From JBOHRN01 sp050732775 (GTDB lineage: Bacteria > Gemmatimonadota > Gemmatimonadetes > Longimicrobiales > Longimicrobiaceae), in the NCBI GenBank assembly GCA_050732775.1, contig JBOHRN010000046.1, positions 36,105-100,104 of the forward strand: DNA of 64,000 nt. The letters run 5' to 3'. The position numbers were made by a program, and so were the translations under genes. Each line of letters begins with the position of its first letter. Position 1 is the stretch's first letter. The notes below the pieces were generated by a model. That model was not told the DNA's origin, made no database searches, and saw only the letters and a program-made list of their open reading frames with translations. This document shows, piece by piece, positions 33,323-42,759 of the stretch.

Positions 33323-34657
33323 TCAGGCATTCCTATCAATACACTCATCGAACTCCGGGTTGTTTTCCTCTTCCTGTGGAATCGGCAGGTTTACGTCGCT
33401 TCCGAAGTTACCCCCCTTGAAGTAGTCGCCCGTAGGGAAGACGTTGGCTTGATCGCGCCCGTACTGACGGACCAGGCGGCGCAGATCACCCAACCGGTGG
33501 CCGGTGCCGTACAGCCAGAAGGCGCGCTCCTCGAAGAGCACGTCGACGTCAACCGCGATAAGCGGGCCCAGACCTGGCACGCGGGTGCGCAGATCGTTCA
33601 GGATGAGCAGGGCTAGGGGTGCGTTCCCGCTGGCCAATGCAGCCTCGGCCTCGATGAGCCGGGCCTCGATCCCCGACGCCAACGGCGCGGGCGCGGTGCG
33701 GTCGAGCGTGATCCCGAAGCCGCCGTAAGCCAGCATGATGTAGGTGCTGTCGACAGTCGCGTCGAAGGCGTCGTTCACCACGGTGAAGGGAAGGCGCGGA
33801 TCCTCGGCCGTCAAGAAGTTGAGACCCTCGCCGTCGTCGCTGCCGTCGCGGTACGGTGTGCCGCTACCTCCCTCGTCCTCGGCGATGGAGAGCCGCAGCG
33901 TGAGACCGTTCGAGGCGTTGAGGCCGTTCTCCTGGCGGCTCGAGGTGAGCGAGTGAGTCACCAGGTAGACAAAGTCGGTGGGCACGTCGGCCACCTCCGC
34001 GGCCGCCTCGTCGTACCGGTCCAAGTTGAGCAGCGAGCGGCCGCGGCCCACCTTTGCCAGGTTGGTTGCGCCCGCGGAGTTGAAGCGGTCAATGGCGATA
34101 CTGAAGATCTGCTCGGTGGTCTGAGGAGCGCCGAACTCGACCTCACCATCCAGGGGAGCGCTACTGAACGGAACCCCCGAGCAAAACCCTTCCCCGAAGG
34201 CGATGTACAGAAAGCCGGCGAGCGATTGGAGCTCGCTTATACGAGGGTCGCCCGCGTCCGCCGCGGCCAGCACTTCGGCTCCGCTCTCGGTGGCGCGGCG
34301 GGCCCGCTGTAGGCGGGCGAACACCCCCGCCAGTGTACCGTTGTTGCTGTTGACATCTCGGTCGTCGAACTCCCGGCGGGTGGGAAAGGTGCCCGAGGCG
34401 TACGCCTCGTCGCTCATATAAGCGCTGGTGGTGACGTGCCCGTCGAGGAAGCTTCCGAAACCGGCACCCCCGTCGTGGGCCACGGCAAAGTCGCCGATGG
34501 CGCCCGCGTAGATGGCGTTGCGACCGGCCTCGCCCTCGAGACTCTCCGGCGTGACGATGTCGGGGTCACTGACCCCGAGATCGCACGCCGTCAGGGGTAC
34601 CAGAAGCAGGCCCGAAAAGAGGGCCAGCTTCACTCTGGAGTGGTTGATGTATTTCAT
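33323..34657 (-). CDS. SusD/RagB-family outer-membrane lipoprotein
   Basis: 444 residues. The start at ATG 34657 (MKYINHSRVKLALFSG) gives a proper lipoprotein signal with lipobox LTAC and has GGAG upstream; an ATG at 34672 is possible. Helical TPR-like segments of the SusD fold are visible in the middle and the C terminus (IEARLIEAEAALASG, ALLILNDLRTR, LFEERAFWLYGTGHRLGDLRRL). SusD proteins sit on the cell surface as lids over SusC channels and bind the nutrient. It lies 20 nt after the SusC gene, and the pair is cut off by a strong terminator. The substrate cannot be deduced: there are no glycoside hydrolase genes next to it. Confidence 0.9.
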   Translation of the reverse strand: MKYINHSRVKLALFSGLLLVPLTACDLGVSDPDIVTPESLEGEAGRNAIYAGAIGDFAVAHDGGAGFGSFLDGHVTTSAYMSDEAYASGTFPTRREFDDRDVNSNNGTLAGVFARLQRARRATESGAEVLAAADAGDPRISELQSLAGFLYIAFGEGFCSGVPFSSAPLDGEVEFGAPQTTEQIFSIAIDRFNSAGATNLAKVGRGRSLLNLDRYDEAAAEVADVPTDFVYLVTHSLTSSRQENGLNASNGLTLRLSIAEDEGGSGTPYRDGSDDGEGLNFLTAEDPRLPFTVVNDAFDATVDSTYIMLAYGGFGITLDRTAPAPLASGIEARLIEAEAALASGNAPLALLILNDLRTRVPGLGPLIAVDVDVLFEERAFWLYGTGHRLGDLRRLVRQYGRDQANVFPTGDYFKGGNFGSDVNLPIPQEEENNPEFDECIDRNA

Positions 34658-34677
34658 GTAAGTGGTCTCCATTCCCG

Positions 34678-37671
34678 TTAGAAGCCGAGGTTGAGCCGGA
34701 CGATCCAGGTGCGGACCGGCGGCTGCGTGAGAAAGTCGAAGTTGCTGAAGTTGGCCGTAGCCGCCGCGTTCAACTCCGGGTCGATCCCCGTGTAGTCGGT
34801 CCAGGTTGCCAGGTTGCGCCCGGTGACCACCAAGCTGGCGTTGTTTGCCCCGAACCAGCCGGCCCACCTCTCCGGGACCAGGAAGGTGAAGCCCAGCTCG
34901 CGCAGCTTCCAGAAGCTGGCGTCGTCGACGAAGGCCTCAGCCGTACCAAGAACCGACTCCAACGCACGCGCCTGCTCCAAGAGCGGGGCGCTGGTATCGT
35001 GCAAGCCCCGGCAAATGACGAAGAAACAGCGAAACTGTTCGGTAAAGTTCTCCTGAAAGTAGTCGCCCCGGTAGTCCAACATACCACTGACCCGCAGCAG
35101 GTTGAACAGTGTCAGCGACGAGCGCAGAGAGAGCTCGGTTTCCGGGAAGGCCGAGCCGATGAAGGTGGCCGAATCGGCGACGCTGAACTCTCCCAGGTCG
35201 ATGATACCGTCACCGTCGGCGTCGTCGAAGGTCAACTCCCGCGTAAAGTAGCCGCCCAGGGGGAAACCCTCCTGGAAGCGTTGCGGGTTGAAAAGGATGG
35301 AGTCGGCCTCCAGGCCGAGCTCGATGAGCTCGTTCTGATTGTTCGAAGCGGTTAGGTTGAAGTCCCATTCGAAGTTCCGCACGCTCACCGGCACGGCGTT
35401 GACCGCCACCTCCCACCCCTTGTTCTCGACTTCGCCCAGATTCTCAAAGCGGCTGGAGCTCACCCCCAGCGAGGGGGGCAGGGGAACCTGGACCAGAAGG
35501 TCCTCGGTGTTCTTGTCGTACCAGGTGACTTCGAGCCCAAGCCGGCCATCGAAGAAGCCGGCGTCGAAGCCCAGTTCGAGCTCCTCGGAGCGCTCGGCCT
35601 CCAGCTCGACGTTGCCCAGATCTCCGAAGGTGATGGCGGCCACGTCCGAACCGGCCACGGTGGCCGACACCGGGTTAAAGAAGGTGAGGGCGTCGGTGGC
35701 GCCGGGCGCCCGGCCCGAGGCCCCCCACGCCCCGCGCAGCCGCAACGAGTTGAAAAAGTTGAACCAGGGCGCGTCCTGATTGTCCAGCGCCACGTACGAG
35801 ACGCCGAACTTGGGGTAGACGATCAGGTCGAAGTCCTGGCCGAAGGCGCTGTGGTCGTCGGCCCGCAGTCCGCCGGTAACGAACAGCCGGTCGTTCCAGC
35901 CGAACTGCTGTTCGGCGAAGAGGCCGAAGGTTTTGTCTTCGGTGGTCGCTTCGTCGGCAAACTGGTTGGCCGCGGCGCCCACCGTCTTGGTCCCGGGCCC
36001 GAGCTCCTCGCCGAAGGCGAAAGTGCCCTGGAAGAAGTCCCGCAGGAACTGGCTACCCACCGACGAGCGGGAGCTGATGCTCGGCGTGAGGTCGAAGGAA
36101 GCGGTGCCACCCAAGTCGACCGTGTAGTTACGGACTTGAATACGGTTGGAGATGCGGAAGCCGAACGGGTCGAAGGGCTGCGCGCCCACTGGCGAGAAGC
36201 CGTTATCATGCCGGGTGGTGTTGTCCAACCCGAAGGTGGCCCGGCCGGTGAACCAGCTGGTCGGCTGCCAGTTGAGGTTGGCGCCGGTAATGTAGCGCTC
36301 CACCTCCTGATTGATCTCGATGGCGAAGTTTTGCGCCGGCGTCAGGAAGCCCCAGCCGAAGTTAAAATCCTCGGTGTCAAATGGGAAACCAAGGTAGCCG
36401 CTGGGCAGAATACCCAGGGCGTTGTTGTCGTTCTGGGGCAGGAAGACGTCGCTGGTGATATAGCCGGTATTGACGTTGAGGTTGAGCCCCTCGGCGATGC
36501 GGGCTCCCAGATTAGCCCGGATGGAAACACGCTCCAGGGAGTTGGGGTGAATGTGGCTCTCGGGCAGCTCATCCTGGGTCTCCAGGAGTTGGTCCCGGTA
36601 GAAGTCCGGCAGCTCGAATACCCCCACCTCGTCCTCGTACTCGGCAGAAACGAAGTAGGTGAGGTCCTGGCCGCCGCCGGCTACGTTTACTCCGTACTGT
36701 TGCCGGTTGCCGGTTGCCAAGGGAGAGATCTCCTCATCGTTGAGCGGCTGGTGCGTGACTAGCTGGGCCTGCGTGCAGCTACCCGCCCCGACCTGGAAAG
36801 CGAGACATCTGCTGCCGTCAGCCGCTTCGCCAAAGTAGTTGAGAGGGTACTCGTTCTCGTCCGTGAGCCAGCCGGTCTCGCCGTACACGTTCCAACGGGG
36901 AGCGCCCGCGCCACCCTGCTTGGTGGTAATCAGGATCACCCCGTTGGCGGCGTCGGTGCCGTACAGGGTCGCTGCCGAGGGGCCTTTTACGATCTCCATG
37001 GACTCGATGTTCTGCACGCTAATGTCGTTCAACCGGTTGGTGCTCTGGCCGCCGACCCCGATGGAGTTCGTTCCTTGAGCGCTATAGGCCCGCACGCCGT
37101 CGATGATGACGATCGGTTCGTTGCTCAGGGAGATCGAGGTGGAACCGCGGATGCGGATGCGGCTGGTGGCTCCGGTCGTACCAGAGCTCTGCAGAATGCT
37201 TACGCCCGCGGCGCGGCCGGTGAGGAGCTCGTCCAAGCTGAAAACGGGAGCTTCGTCGACGATCTCGGCGGCGTCGATGTTGCTGATCGCGTTGGCCAAC
37301 TCACGCTTCAGCTGTTCACCCGTGGCGGTTACCACCACAGCGTCCAGCTCGACCACGGATTCTTCCAGCGCGAAGTTAGCCGTCGCCGTTCCGCCGTCGC
37401 TCACCGATACGCTCTGGGAAGCCGCGGAGTACCCGATACGGGTGACCCGTACGGTTTGGACGCCCGCGGGGACGCCGGGGACGGTAAACTCACCCTGCGA
37501 GTTGGTGAGGCTGCCGACGTTGGTCCCGGCGATCACGATCTGGGCGCCCGAGATGGGCTCGCCCGTGCCGGCTTCGCTCACGGTTCCGGTCACGGTCCCC
37601 TGGGCGGCGAGCCCCGCGGGGACGAGGACGGCCGCAAAGAGGGCGGCGAAAAAGAAGCGCGTTCCACTCAT
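34678..37671 (-). CDS. SusC/RagA-family TonB-dependent outer-membrane receptor
   Basis: 997 residues with a signal peptide (about 1-23) and a carboxypeptidase-regulatory-like beta-sandwich (about 25-105: GTVTGTVSEAGTGEPISGAQ). A plug domain follows (about 125-240, with IRIRGSTSISLSNEPIVIIDG and ATLYGTDAANGVILITTKQG), then the beta-barrel, which ends in Phe (TWIVRLNLGF). It imports large nutrients such as glycans or peptides with energy from TonB-ExbBD, which are not in the window. SusD follows 20 nt downstream. The long region upstream (37672-37946) is A/T-richer than its surroundings and should contain the promoter. Confidence 0.95.
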   Translation of the reverse strand: MSGTRFFFAALFAAVLVPAGLAAQGTVTGTVSEAGTGEPISGAQIVIAGTNVGSLTNSQGEFTVPGVPAGVQTVRVTRIGYSAASQSVSVSDGGTATANFALEESVVELDAVVVTATGEQLKRELANAISNIDAAEIVDEAPVFSLDELLTGRAAGVSILQSSGTTGATSRIRIRGSTSISLSNEPIVIIDGVRAYSAQGTNSIGVGGQSTNRLNDISVQNIESMEIVKGPSAATLYGTDAANGVILITTKQGGAGAPRWNVYGETGWLTDENEYPLNYFGEAADGSRCLAFQVGAGSCTQAQLVTHQPLNDEEISPLATGNRQQYGVNVAGGGQDLTYFVSAEYEDEVGVFELPDFYRDQLLETQDELPESHIHPNSLERVSIRANLGARIAEGLNLNVNTGYITSDVFLPQNDNNALGILPSGYLGFPFDTEDFNFGWGFLTPAQNFAIEINQEVERYITGANLNWQPTSWFTGRATFGLDNTTRHDNGFSPVGAQPFDPFGFRISNRIQVRNYTVDLGGTASFDLTPSISSRSSVGSQFLRDFFQGTFAFGEELGPGTKTVGAAANQFADEATTEDKTFGLFAEQQFGWNDRLFVTGGLRADDHSAFGQDFDLIVYPKFGVSYVALDNQDAPWFNFFNSLRLRGAWGASGRAPGATDALTFFNPVSATVAGSDVAAITFGDLGNVELEAERSEELELGFDAGFFDGRLGLEVTWYDKNTEDLLVQVPLPPSLGVSSSRFENLGEVENKGWEVAVNAVPVSVRNFEWDFNLTASNNQNELIELGLEADSILFNPQRFQEGFPLGGYFTRELTFDDADGDGIIDLGEFSVADSATFIGSAFPETELSLRSSLTLFNLLRVSGMLDYRGDYFQENFTEQFRCFFVICRGLHDTSAPLLEQARALESVLGTAEAFVDDASFWKLRELGFTFLVPERWAGWFGANNASLVVTGRNLATWTDYTGIDPELNAAATANFSNFDFLTQPPVRTWIVRLNLGF

Positions 37672-37946
37672 CGATTTCTCCTGGGTTGTGCCGGACTAAC
37701 CGGCGTGCGAAAAGGTCGGAGCGCGGCGAATACGCCCGCCGACGCCGTGCTTTATAACCACAACGATGGCCACCGAATCGTCTCTTGGGACGTTAGTCAC
37801 GTTATATATAACGGATCAGAGCCCAGATTTCTGACACGGACAGTGCCAACCCCTTCTCGAAGCTCGTTTTTTTGCACCTGACTGAAGATAGTGTGGTACG
37901 AATTGTCGCACAATTTCGGCGTGCTAACCGGCCGGTCCGCTAGCTG
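37672..37946. other. 275-bp intergenic region upstream of susC
   Basis: No gene fits here. It is A/T-richer than its surroundings and includes the palindrome GTTATATATAAC (around 37800-37812) and a run of seven T near 37866. On the minus strand a possible promoter is TTGTGC-17 bp-TATCTT near 37887-37915. The palindrome could be an operator for the susCD operon. None of these is certain. Confidence 0.4.
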
Positions 37947-39191
37947 TCAATCCCCGAACCTCACGCGCGCGAATCTGCGCTTGCCGCGCCGGATCAGCCG
38001 CTCACCCCCGGCGGGCACGGTGGCGTCGGTGCCGCGCGCGGTCTCTCCGTCGAGCGAGATGGCCCCCTGCTCTATCAGCCGGACCCCTTCGCTGTTGGAG
38101 CCAGCCAGCCCGGCCGCCACCAGCAACCGGGGCAGCCACACCCGGCCGTCCGCCACCGCCAGTGACGGGTCGCCGGGCGACAACTCGACCAGGGGAGTGT
38201 CGCCGGGCACCTGGTGGCGCCGATGAACCAAGTCGAAGCGCTCCGCCGCTTCCCGGGCGGCGCTGGCGCCGTGGTACTGCTCCACTATGCGGGCGGCCAG
38301 CTCGCGCTTGGCGGCGTACGGGTCTTCACCTGCCAGAATCCGCAACTTCTCCAGATGGTTCCCGGCAAGGCCGGAGGCGAGCCCGAGCCATTCGGGGAGC
38401 AGCTGATCTGAGATAGACATCGCCTTGCCGTACTGCTCCTCCGGCGCTTCAGCGAGTCCGATGTAGTTGTCGTACGACTTGGACATCTTGCGCTCGCCGT
38501 CGGTGCCGCGCAGGAGCGGCATGAGCAGGCAAATCTGGGGCTCCTGGCCGTAGCGCTCCTGGACCTGGCGGGCGATGAGCAGGTTGAACCTCTGGTCCGA
38601 GCCGCCCAACTCGACGTCGGCTTTCAGGGCAAGGGAGTCGTACGCCTGCAGGAGAGGGTACAAGAACTCCATCACCGAAACCGGCGAGCCGCTCTCCATC
38701 CTCTTGCGAAAGTCGTCGCGCTCCAGCATGCGGGCCACCGTGTAGCGGCTGGTGAGCAGGAGTAGGTCCGAGAGGGCAAGCGGGGCCAGCCAGCTCGAAT
38801 TAAACTCTACCCGGGTCCGTTCCCGGTCCAGGATGGTGAAGAGCTGCTCCTGGTAGGTGGCGGCATTGGCGCGGATCTCCCGCTCGGACAGGGCCGGGCG
38901 CAGTTCGCTGCGGCCGCTCGGGTCGCCCACCCGGGCGGTGTAATCGCCTACCACGAAGACAACCTGGTGGCCGAGCTGCTGGAACAGTTCGAGCATGCGC
39001 AGCGAGACGGCGTGGCCGATGTGAAGATCGGGCCGGGTGGGGTCGAACCCCTGCTTGACGACGAGCGGGTTGCCGTTCGCGGCCGCGCGTCGGAGCTTCT
39101 TCTCCAGCTCCTGCTCGGAGATGATCTCCAGGGCGGAGGCGCGGATGGCGTCGAGCTGTTCGCCCACCGGGGGAAAGCCGGAGCGTGTCAA
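37947..39191 (-). CDS. tyrS: Tyrosyl-tRNA synthetase
   Basis: 414 residues, class I synthetase of the bacterial TyrRS type. The HIGH-like motif is HIGHA (GFDPTRPDLHIGHAV), the KMSKS loop is KMSKSYDN, and the C-terminal S4 RNA-binding domain runs from about residue 345 (GVRLIEQGAISLDGE). It charges tRNA-Tyr with tyrosine. The start is probably TTG at 39191 (a GTG at residue 9 is an alternative), and there is no clear ribosome site. It is divergent from the DUF3343 gene by 50 nt. Confidence 0.96.
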   Translation of the reverse strand: MTRSGFPPVGEQLDAIRASALEIISEQELEKKLRRAAANGNPLVVKQGFDPTRPDLHIGHAVSLRMLELFQQLGHQVVFVVGDYTARVGDPSGRSELRPALSEREIRANAATYQEQLFTILDRERTRVEFNSSWLAPLALSDLLLLTSRYTVARMLERDDFRKRMESGSPVSVMEFLYPLLQAYDSLALKADVELGGSDQRFNLLIARQVQERYGQEPQICLLMPLLRGTDGERKMSKSYDNYIGLAEAPEEQYGKAMSISDQLLPEWLGLASGLAGNHLEKLRILAGEDPYAAKRELAARIVEQYHGASAAREAAERFDLVHRRHQVPGDTPLVELSPGDPSLAVADGRVWLPRLLVAAGLAGSNSEGVRLIEQGAISLDGETARGTDATVPAGGERLIRRGKRRFARVRFGD

Positions 39192-39241
39192 GAGAAGAGT
39201 TATGAAGAGTCGCCGAGTGGGTGCCAGCGTGGAGCTTACCG

Positions 39242-39475
39242 ATGAGTAGCCAGACGGGCAAGTCGCCCCTCTTTACCTTCGACACCACCCACCACGCCTT
39301 GTGGGCCGAGGAGGTGGCGCGGGGCGCGGGCGTTCCGGTGGAGGTGGTGCCGGCCCCCCCCGCGGCAAACGCCCGCTGCGACTTGGCGCTGGAGACGCTA
39401 GCGGAGGAAGTGGCCAAGTTGTCGTCCGTACTGGAGCGAGACGGCGTACCTTTCCGATTATATCAGAGAGGCTAG
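39242..39475 (+). CDS. DUF3343 small protein (putative Se/S-carrier-like)
   Basis: 77 residues that fit DUF3343: PLFTFDTTHHALWAEEVARG, GVPVEVVPAPPAANARCDLAL with the single conserved Cys, and an SSVLERDGVPFRLYQ end. The family is found next to selenium- and sulfur-handling genes in many bacteria and is thought to carry a thiol-bound atom on that Cys. No such partner is seen here, so it is an orphan. ATG at 39242 has GGAG upstream; the longer frame at 39221 is not needed. Its stop shares CTAG with that of otsA. Confidence 0.82.
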   Translation: MSSQTGKSPLFTFDTTHHALWAEEVARGAGVPVEVVPAPPAANARCDLALETLAEEVAKLSSVLERDGVPFRLYQRG

Positions 39476-40947
39476 GAGATCTCTCCCCAGGCCCGAAACA
39501 CACCCTCCATCCAGTCGAAGATGGTGCGCAGCGAGCCGCGTAGCGAGCGCATCCTGCGTTTGCGCTCTTGCTGGTCGAGCGTGAGGGCGCGGCGCATCTC
39601 CTTGGCTAGATCCTCGGGGTCGTACGGGTTCACCAGCAGGGCGTCTTCCATCTCCTCGGCGGCCCCGGTGAAGCGGGAGAGTACCAGCACTCCGCTCTCG
39701 TCCAACTGGCTGGCCACGTACTCCTTGGCCACTAGATTCATGCCGTCTTGCAGCGAGCTGACCACGCACAGGTCGGCCAAGCGGTAGAGAACGGCCAGCC
39801 GCTCGGGCGGCAGCGACTGCTTGACGAGGTGGATGGGGCGCCAACTGTCGGTGCCGTACAGGTCGTTGATCTCCCAAACCTGCCGGTCCACTTTCTGGGC
39901 CAGCTCGTCGTACGCCTCGATGTCGCTCCGGCTGGGTACGGCCACCTGGATGTAGGTAAAGCGCCCCCGAAACTCGGGGTAGCGCTCCCACAGGAACTCC
40001 AGCGCCTTGAACTTCTCGGGCAACCCCTTGGAGTAGTCGAGCCGGTCGACGCCGACGCCGATACTCTCTCCGTTGGGGGCGTAGCGCTCCCGCAGCCGCG
40101 CCATCTGCTCGTCCGCGTCCGGGGAGCGGGCCGCCTGTTCGAACGAGGCCACGTCGATGGAGATGGGAAAGGCGCGCGCGTGGCAGACGTGGCCGTCCAG
40201 GGTGGCGGTGCGCCGCTCCCAATCTACCTTGGCGCGGGTGATTTGCCCGGCCGAATCGAGGAAGTTGTCGGCGAAAGACGGCAGGTGGAAGCCCATCAGG
40301 TCGTTGGCCAGCAGCCCCCGCAACAGGTACCCGGGGTTGGGGGTAAAGCGGTAGATCTCGATGGGTGGCCAGGGGATGTGCCAGAAATGGGCGAGCGACA
40401 GGTCGGGACGCCGGGCGCGCACGAACTGGGGGGCCAGCGCCAGGTGGTAGTCCTGGAACCAGACCACCGCCGCTTCGCCCCGGGCCTCGGCGAGTACCGC
40501 CTCGGCAAAGCGGCGGTTGACCCGCCGGTAGCGCTCCCAGTAGCGGGCGCGGACGCGGGTCAGGTCGGGACGCAGGTGGCAGATGGGCCAGAGGAATTGG
40601 TTGGCGAAGCCCAGGTAGTAGCGGTGGATGTCGTGATTAGTCAGCCACACCCGCCTGAGCGTGTAGCTCTCCGACTCGGGCGGCACCCGCACCCGGTTGT
40701 CGTCGTCGACCACCGAGGCGTCGGCCTCGCCGCTCCCCCACGCCACCCAGGTACCGCCGAGCACTCGCATGAGCGGGTCGAGCGCCGAGGTGAGCCCGCC
40801 CGTGGGCTGGCTCACCCGGATTTCCCCCACCTCTTCGGCCCAGCGGTGCTCGTACGGCTCCCGATTGGAGACCACTAGGAAGCTCCGGTCCGGGAACAGC
40901 TCGCGGAAGAGGGGCTCCAGCTCTCCGCCGCCCCGCCCGCCAGACAC
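39472..40947 (-). CDS. otsA: Alpha,alpha-trehalose-phosphate synthase
   Basis: OtsA joins UDP- or ADP-glucose and glucose-6-phosphate into trehalose-6-phosphate. The 491-residue GT20 enzyme has the N-terminal FLVVSNREPYEHRW, the acceptor loop VVWFQDYHLALAPQ, the HFWHIPWPP and GVDRLDYSKGLPEK segments, and the nucleotide-sugar site SLQDGMNLVAKEYVA. GTG at 40947 is taken as the start because it lies 2 nt after the stop of the small membrane protein upstream. The phosphatase OtsB is not nearby. Trehalose can feed the GlgE pathway, and glgE lies about 18 kb downstream. Confidence 0.93.
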   Translation of the reverse strand: MSGGRGGGELEPLFRELFPDRSFLVVSNREPYEHRWAEEVGEIRVSQPTGGLTSALDPLMRVLGGTWVAWGSGEADASVVDDDNRVRVPPESESYTLRRVWLTNHDIHRYYLGFANQFLWPICHLRPDLTRVRARYWERYRRVNRRFAEAVLAEARGEAAVVWFQDYHLALAPQFVRARRPDLSLAHFWHIPWPPIEIYRFTPNPGYLLRGLLANDLMGFHLPSFADNFLDSAGQITRAKVDWERRTATLDGHVCHARAFPISIDVASFEQAARSPDADEQMARLRERYAPNGESIGVGVDRLDYSKGLPEKFKALEFLWERYPEFRGRFTYIQVAVPSRSDIEAYDELAQKVDRQVWEINDLYGTDSWRPIHLVKQSLPPERLAVLYRLADLCVVSSLQDGMNLVAKEYVASQLDESGVLVLSRFTGAAEEMEDALLVNPYDPEDLAKEMRRALTLDQQERKRRMRSLRGSLRTIFDWMEGVFRAWGEIS

Positions 40948-40949
40948 CG

Positions 40950-41195
40950 CTATCCGGGTAGCCGGGCGCGAGTGCCCCGGACCGCGGCGTCGATCCACTC
41001 TCCGGCCACTTCCAGGAGCCGGTCGCGGGCCTGTTCGCTCCAACCAGTGAGGCGTTCCCCAGCGGTGGGCGGGTGGCGGAGCCGCAAGTCCGAAGTCGCT
41101 AGCAGTACGGCGCCAGCCCCCGCCAGCGCACCCAAGGCAAAGCCAGTCAAGAGGTTACGGCTCCGGTTCTGCTCGTCGTAACGCATAATAGTCAT
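40950..41195 (-). CDS. Small membrane protein (YtxH-like)
   Basis: 81 residues with one N-terminal membrane helix rich in Gly and Ala (LLTGFALGALAGAGAVLLAT), followed by a basic amphipathic stretch (EQARDRLLEVAGEWIDAAVR). This resembles the YtxH-type small proteins that often sit beside stress or envelope genes. Function is unknown. The start is either ATG 41195 or ATG 41186; neither has a clear ribosome site. otsA begins 2 nt after its stop, so they are co-translated. Confidence 0.6.
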   Translation of the reverse strand: MTIMRYDEQNRSRNLLTGFALGALAGAGAVLLATSDLRLRHPPTAGERLTGWSEQARDRLLEVAGEWIDAAVRGTRARLPG

Positions 41196-41347
41196 TTGTA
41201 CGGTGCAAGCGGCTTTCCGTGCGCGCAACGGTTATGCCAACTGGTAGCCGTGCTGGTAATCACGCGGCGGCGTCTTTGTTGCGGCGTACACGTTGCCCGT
41301 CTATCTTGACGCGCCAGCCGGCTCTCCGGCGTTACTTCAGCCACGCC

Positions 41348-41746
41348 ATGCCAGACGCGAAAAAAACCGTCCTTCTGGTGGAGGACAACGAGGATAACCG
41401 GATGGTGTACCGAACCATCCTCGAGCACTTCGGCTACCGGGTGATCGAGGCGGCCAACGGCAGGGAGGGAGTGCGCAGGGGCCGCGAGGACTCTCCCGAC
41501 CTCATCCTCATGGACATCTCCATCCCCCTGATCGACGGCTGGGAGGCAACCCGCTTGCTCAAGGAAGAGGAAGCGACGTCGCGCATCCCCATCATCGCCC
41601 TGACCGCGCACGCCCTGGCCGCCGACCAGGCCAAGGCGAGGGCGGCCGGGTGCGACGGCTACCTGGCCAAGCCGTGCGAACCGCGCCAGGTGGTCGAGGA
41701 GGTAAAGAAGTTCATAGGACCGAGTGAGCCAGCGCCACCTTCATGA
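41348..41746 (+). CDS. Single-domain response regulator (CheY-like)
   Basis: 132 residues, a receiver only: VEDNEDNRM at the N terminus, phospho-acceptor Asp56 (ILMDISIPLIDGWEATR), Thr of ALTAHA and Lys of AKPCEPRQV. ATG at 41348 begins right at the domain, and the frame open upstream has no coding character. Its stop overlaps the next gene (ATGA), which encodes a diguanylate cyclase with its own receiver. The two probably respond to the same kinase, which is not in the window. Confidence 0.9.
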   Translation: MPDAKKTVLLVEDNEDNRMVYRTILEHFGYRVIEAANGREGVRRGREDSPDLILMDISIPLIDGWEATRLLKEEEATSRIPIIALTAHALAADQAKARAAGCDGYLAKPCEPRQVVEEVKKFIGPSEPAPPS

Positions 41747-42759
41747 GCGACCAAGATCAAGGCGCCGGGAACGGAGAAGAGCGCATCCTGGTGGTCGACG
41801 ACAACGTGGACAACGTTGAGATCATCAACGCCCGTCTCTCCAGCCGCGGCTTCAAAGTAGAGACCGCGACTAACGGCGAGGAGGCCCTCGAGAAGGTGCG
41901 CGGTAACCCGCCCCACCTGATACTGCTGGACGTGATGATGCCGGTGATGGACGGTTACCAGGTCTCGAGGCTCATCAAGAACGACCAGGAGCTCCCCTTC
42001 GTGCCCATCATCCTGGTCACGGCGCGCGACTCCACCCAGGACAAGGTAGAGGGGCTGGACGCGGGCGCCGACGACTACCTGACCAAGCCGATCAACTTTC
42101 CGGAGTTGGAGGCGAGGGTGCGTTCGATGCTGCGCATCAAGCGGCTCCAGGACGAGCTGGACGAAAAGAACAGCCAGCTCGAGGAAGCCAACAAGAAGCT
42201 TCGCAAGCTCTCCATCACCGACGGCTTGACGGGGCTCTTTAACCACCGCCATGTACACGAACTGCTGCACGAGGAGATCGAGCGGAGCAAGCGGACCGGC
42301 GAGTCGATCGCGGTGGTCATGGCCGACCTCGATAAGTTCAAGGAGGTGAACGACAGCTACGGCCACCCCACCGGCGACGTGGTCCTCTACGAGACCGCCG
42401 AGATCCTCAGGGAGACCGCGCGCGAGATCGACATGGTGGGTCGCTACGGGGGAGAGGAGTTCATAGCCATCCTCCCGGACACCGACGAGGAGGCCGCCGC
42501 CCACTTCGCCGAGCGGGTGCGGGAGGGGGTGGAGGAGCACCTGTACCGGGACGAATCGACCGAGATCAGCATGACCATTTCGAGCGGCGTGGCGGCCTTT
42601 CCGAGCGAGGTGGTGAAGTCGGCCAGGGAGCTCCTCAAGTGGAGCGACGACGCCCTCTACGAAGCGAAGGAGACGGGCCGCAACCGGGTGGTGCGGGCGT
42701 CGCAGATGAAGGAGGAGAGGGGAAAAGACGGAACTAGCACGGATAACCATCGTGAATAA
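41743..42759 (+). CDS. Response regulator with GGDEF domain (diguanylate cyclase, PleD-like)
   Basis: 338 residues: receiver (1-125, phospho-acceptor Asp63, Lys of TKPINFPEL), a coiled coil (about 135-155, QDELDEKNSQLEEANKKL) and a GGDEF domain (about 160-325). The active-site motif is GGEEF (about 236-240), and the product-inhibition site RxxD (Arg227-Asp230) is present five residues earlier. It should therefore be an active, self-limiting cyclic-di-GMP synthase, controlled by phosphorylation-driven dimerisation. It is coupled to the receiver gene upstream (4-nt overlap) and overlaps the V4R gene by 8 nt. Confidence 0.94.
   Translation: MSDQDQGAGNGEERILVVDDNVDNVEIINARLSSRGFKVETATNGEEALEKVRGNPPHLILLDVMMPVMDGYQVSRLIKNDQELPFVPIILVTARDSTQDKVEGLDAGADDYLTKPINFPELEARVRSMLRIKRLQDELDEKNSQLEEANKKLRKLSITDGLTGLFNHRHVHELLHEEIERSKRTGESIAVVMADLDKFKEVNDSYGHPTGDVVLYETAEILRETAREIDMVGRYGGEEFIAILPDTDEEAAAHFAERVREGVEEHLYRDESTEISMTISSGVAAFPSEVVKSARELLKWSDDALYEAKETGRNRVVRASQMKEERGKDGTSTDNHRE

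Noticed and set aside
35851..36762. A 303-codon plus-strand frame inside susC
   Set aside because: It is antisense to the barrel region of a complete TonB-dependent receptor.
34678..37671. SusCD as part of a polysaccharide utilisation locus
   Set aside because: No glycoside hydrolase, lyase or sensor gene lies next to it; the flanks are tyrS and a lipoprotein gene behind a terminator.
39453..39463. TATAAT near the end of the DUF3343 gene, minus strand
   Set aside because: No -35 box lies 16-18 bp upstream and it falls in coding sequence; it is most likely chance.
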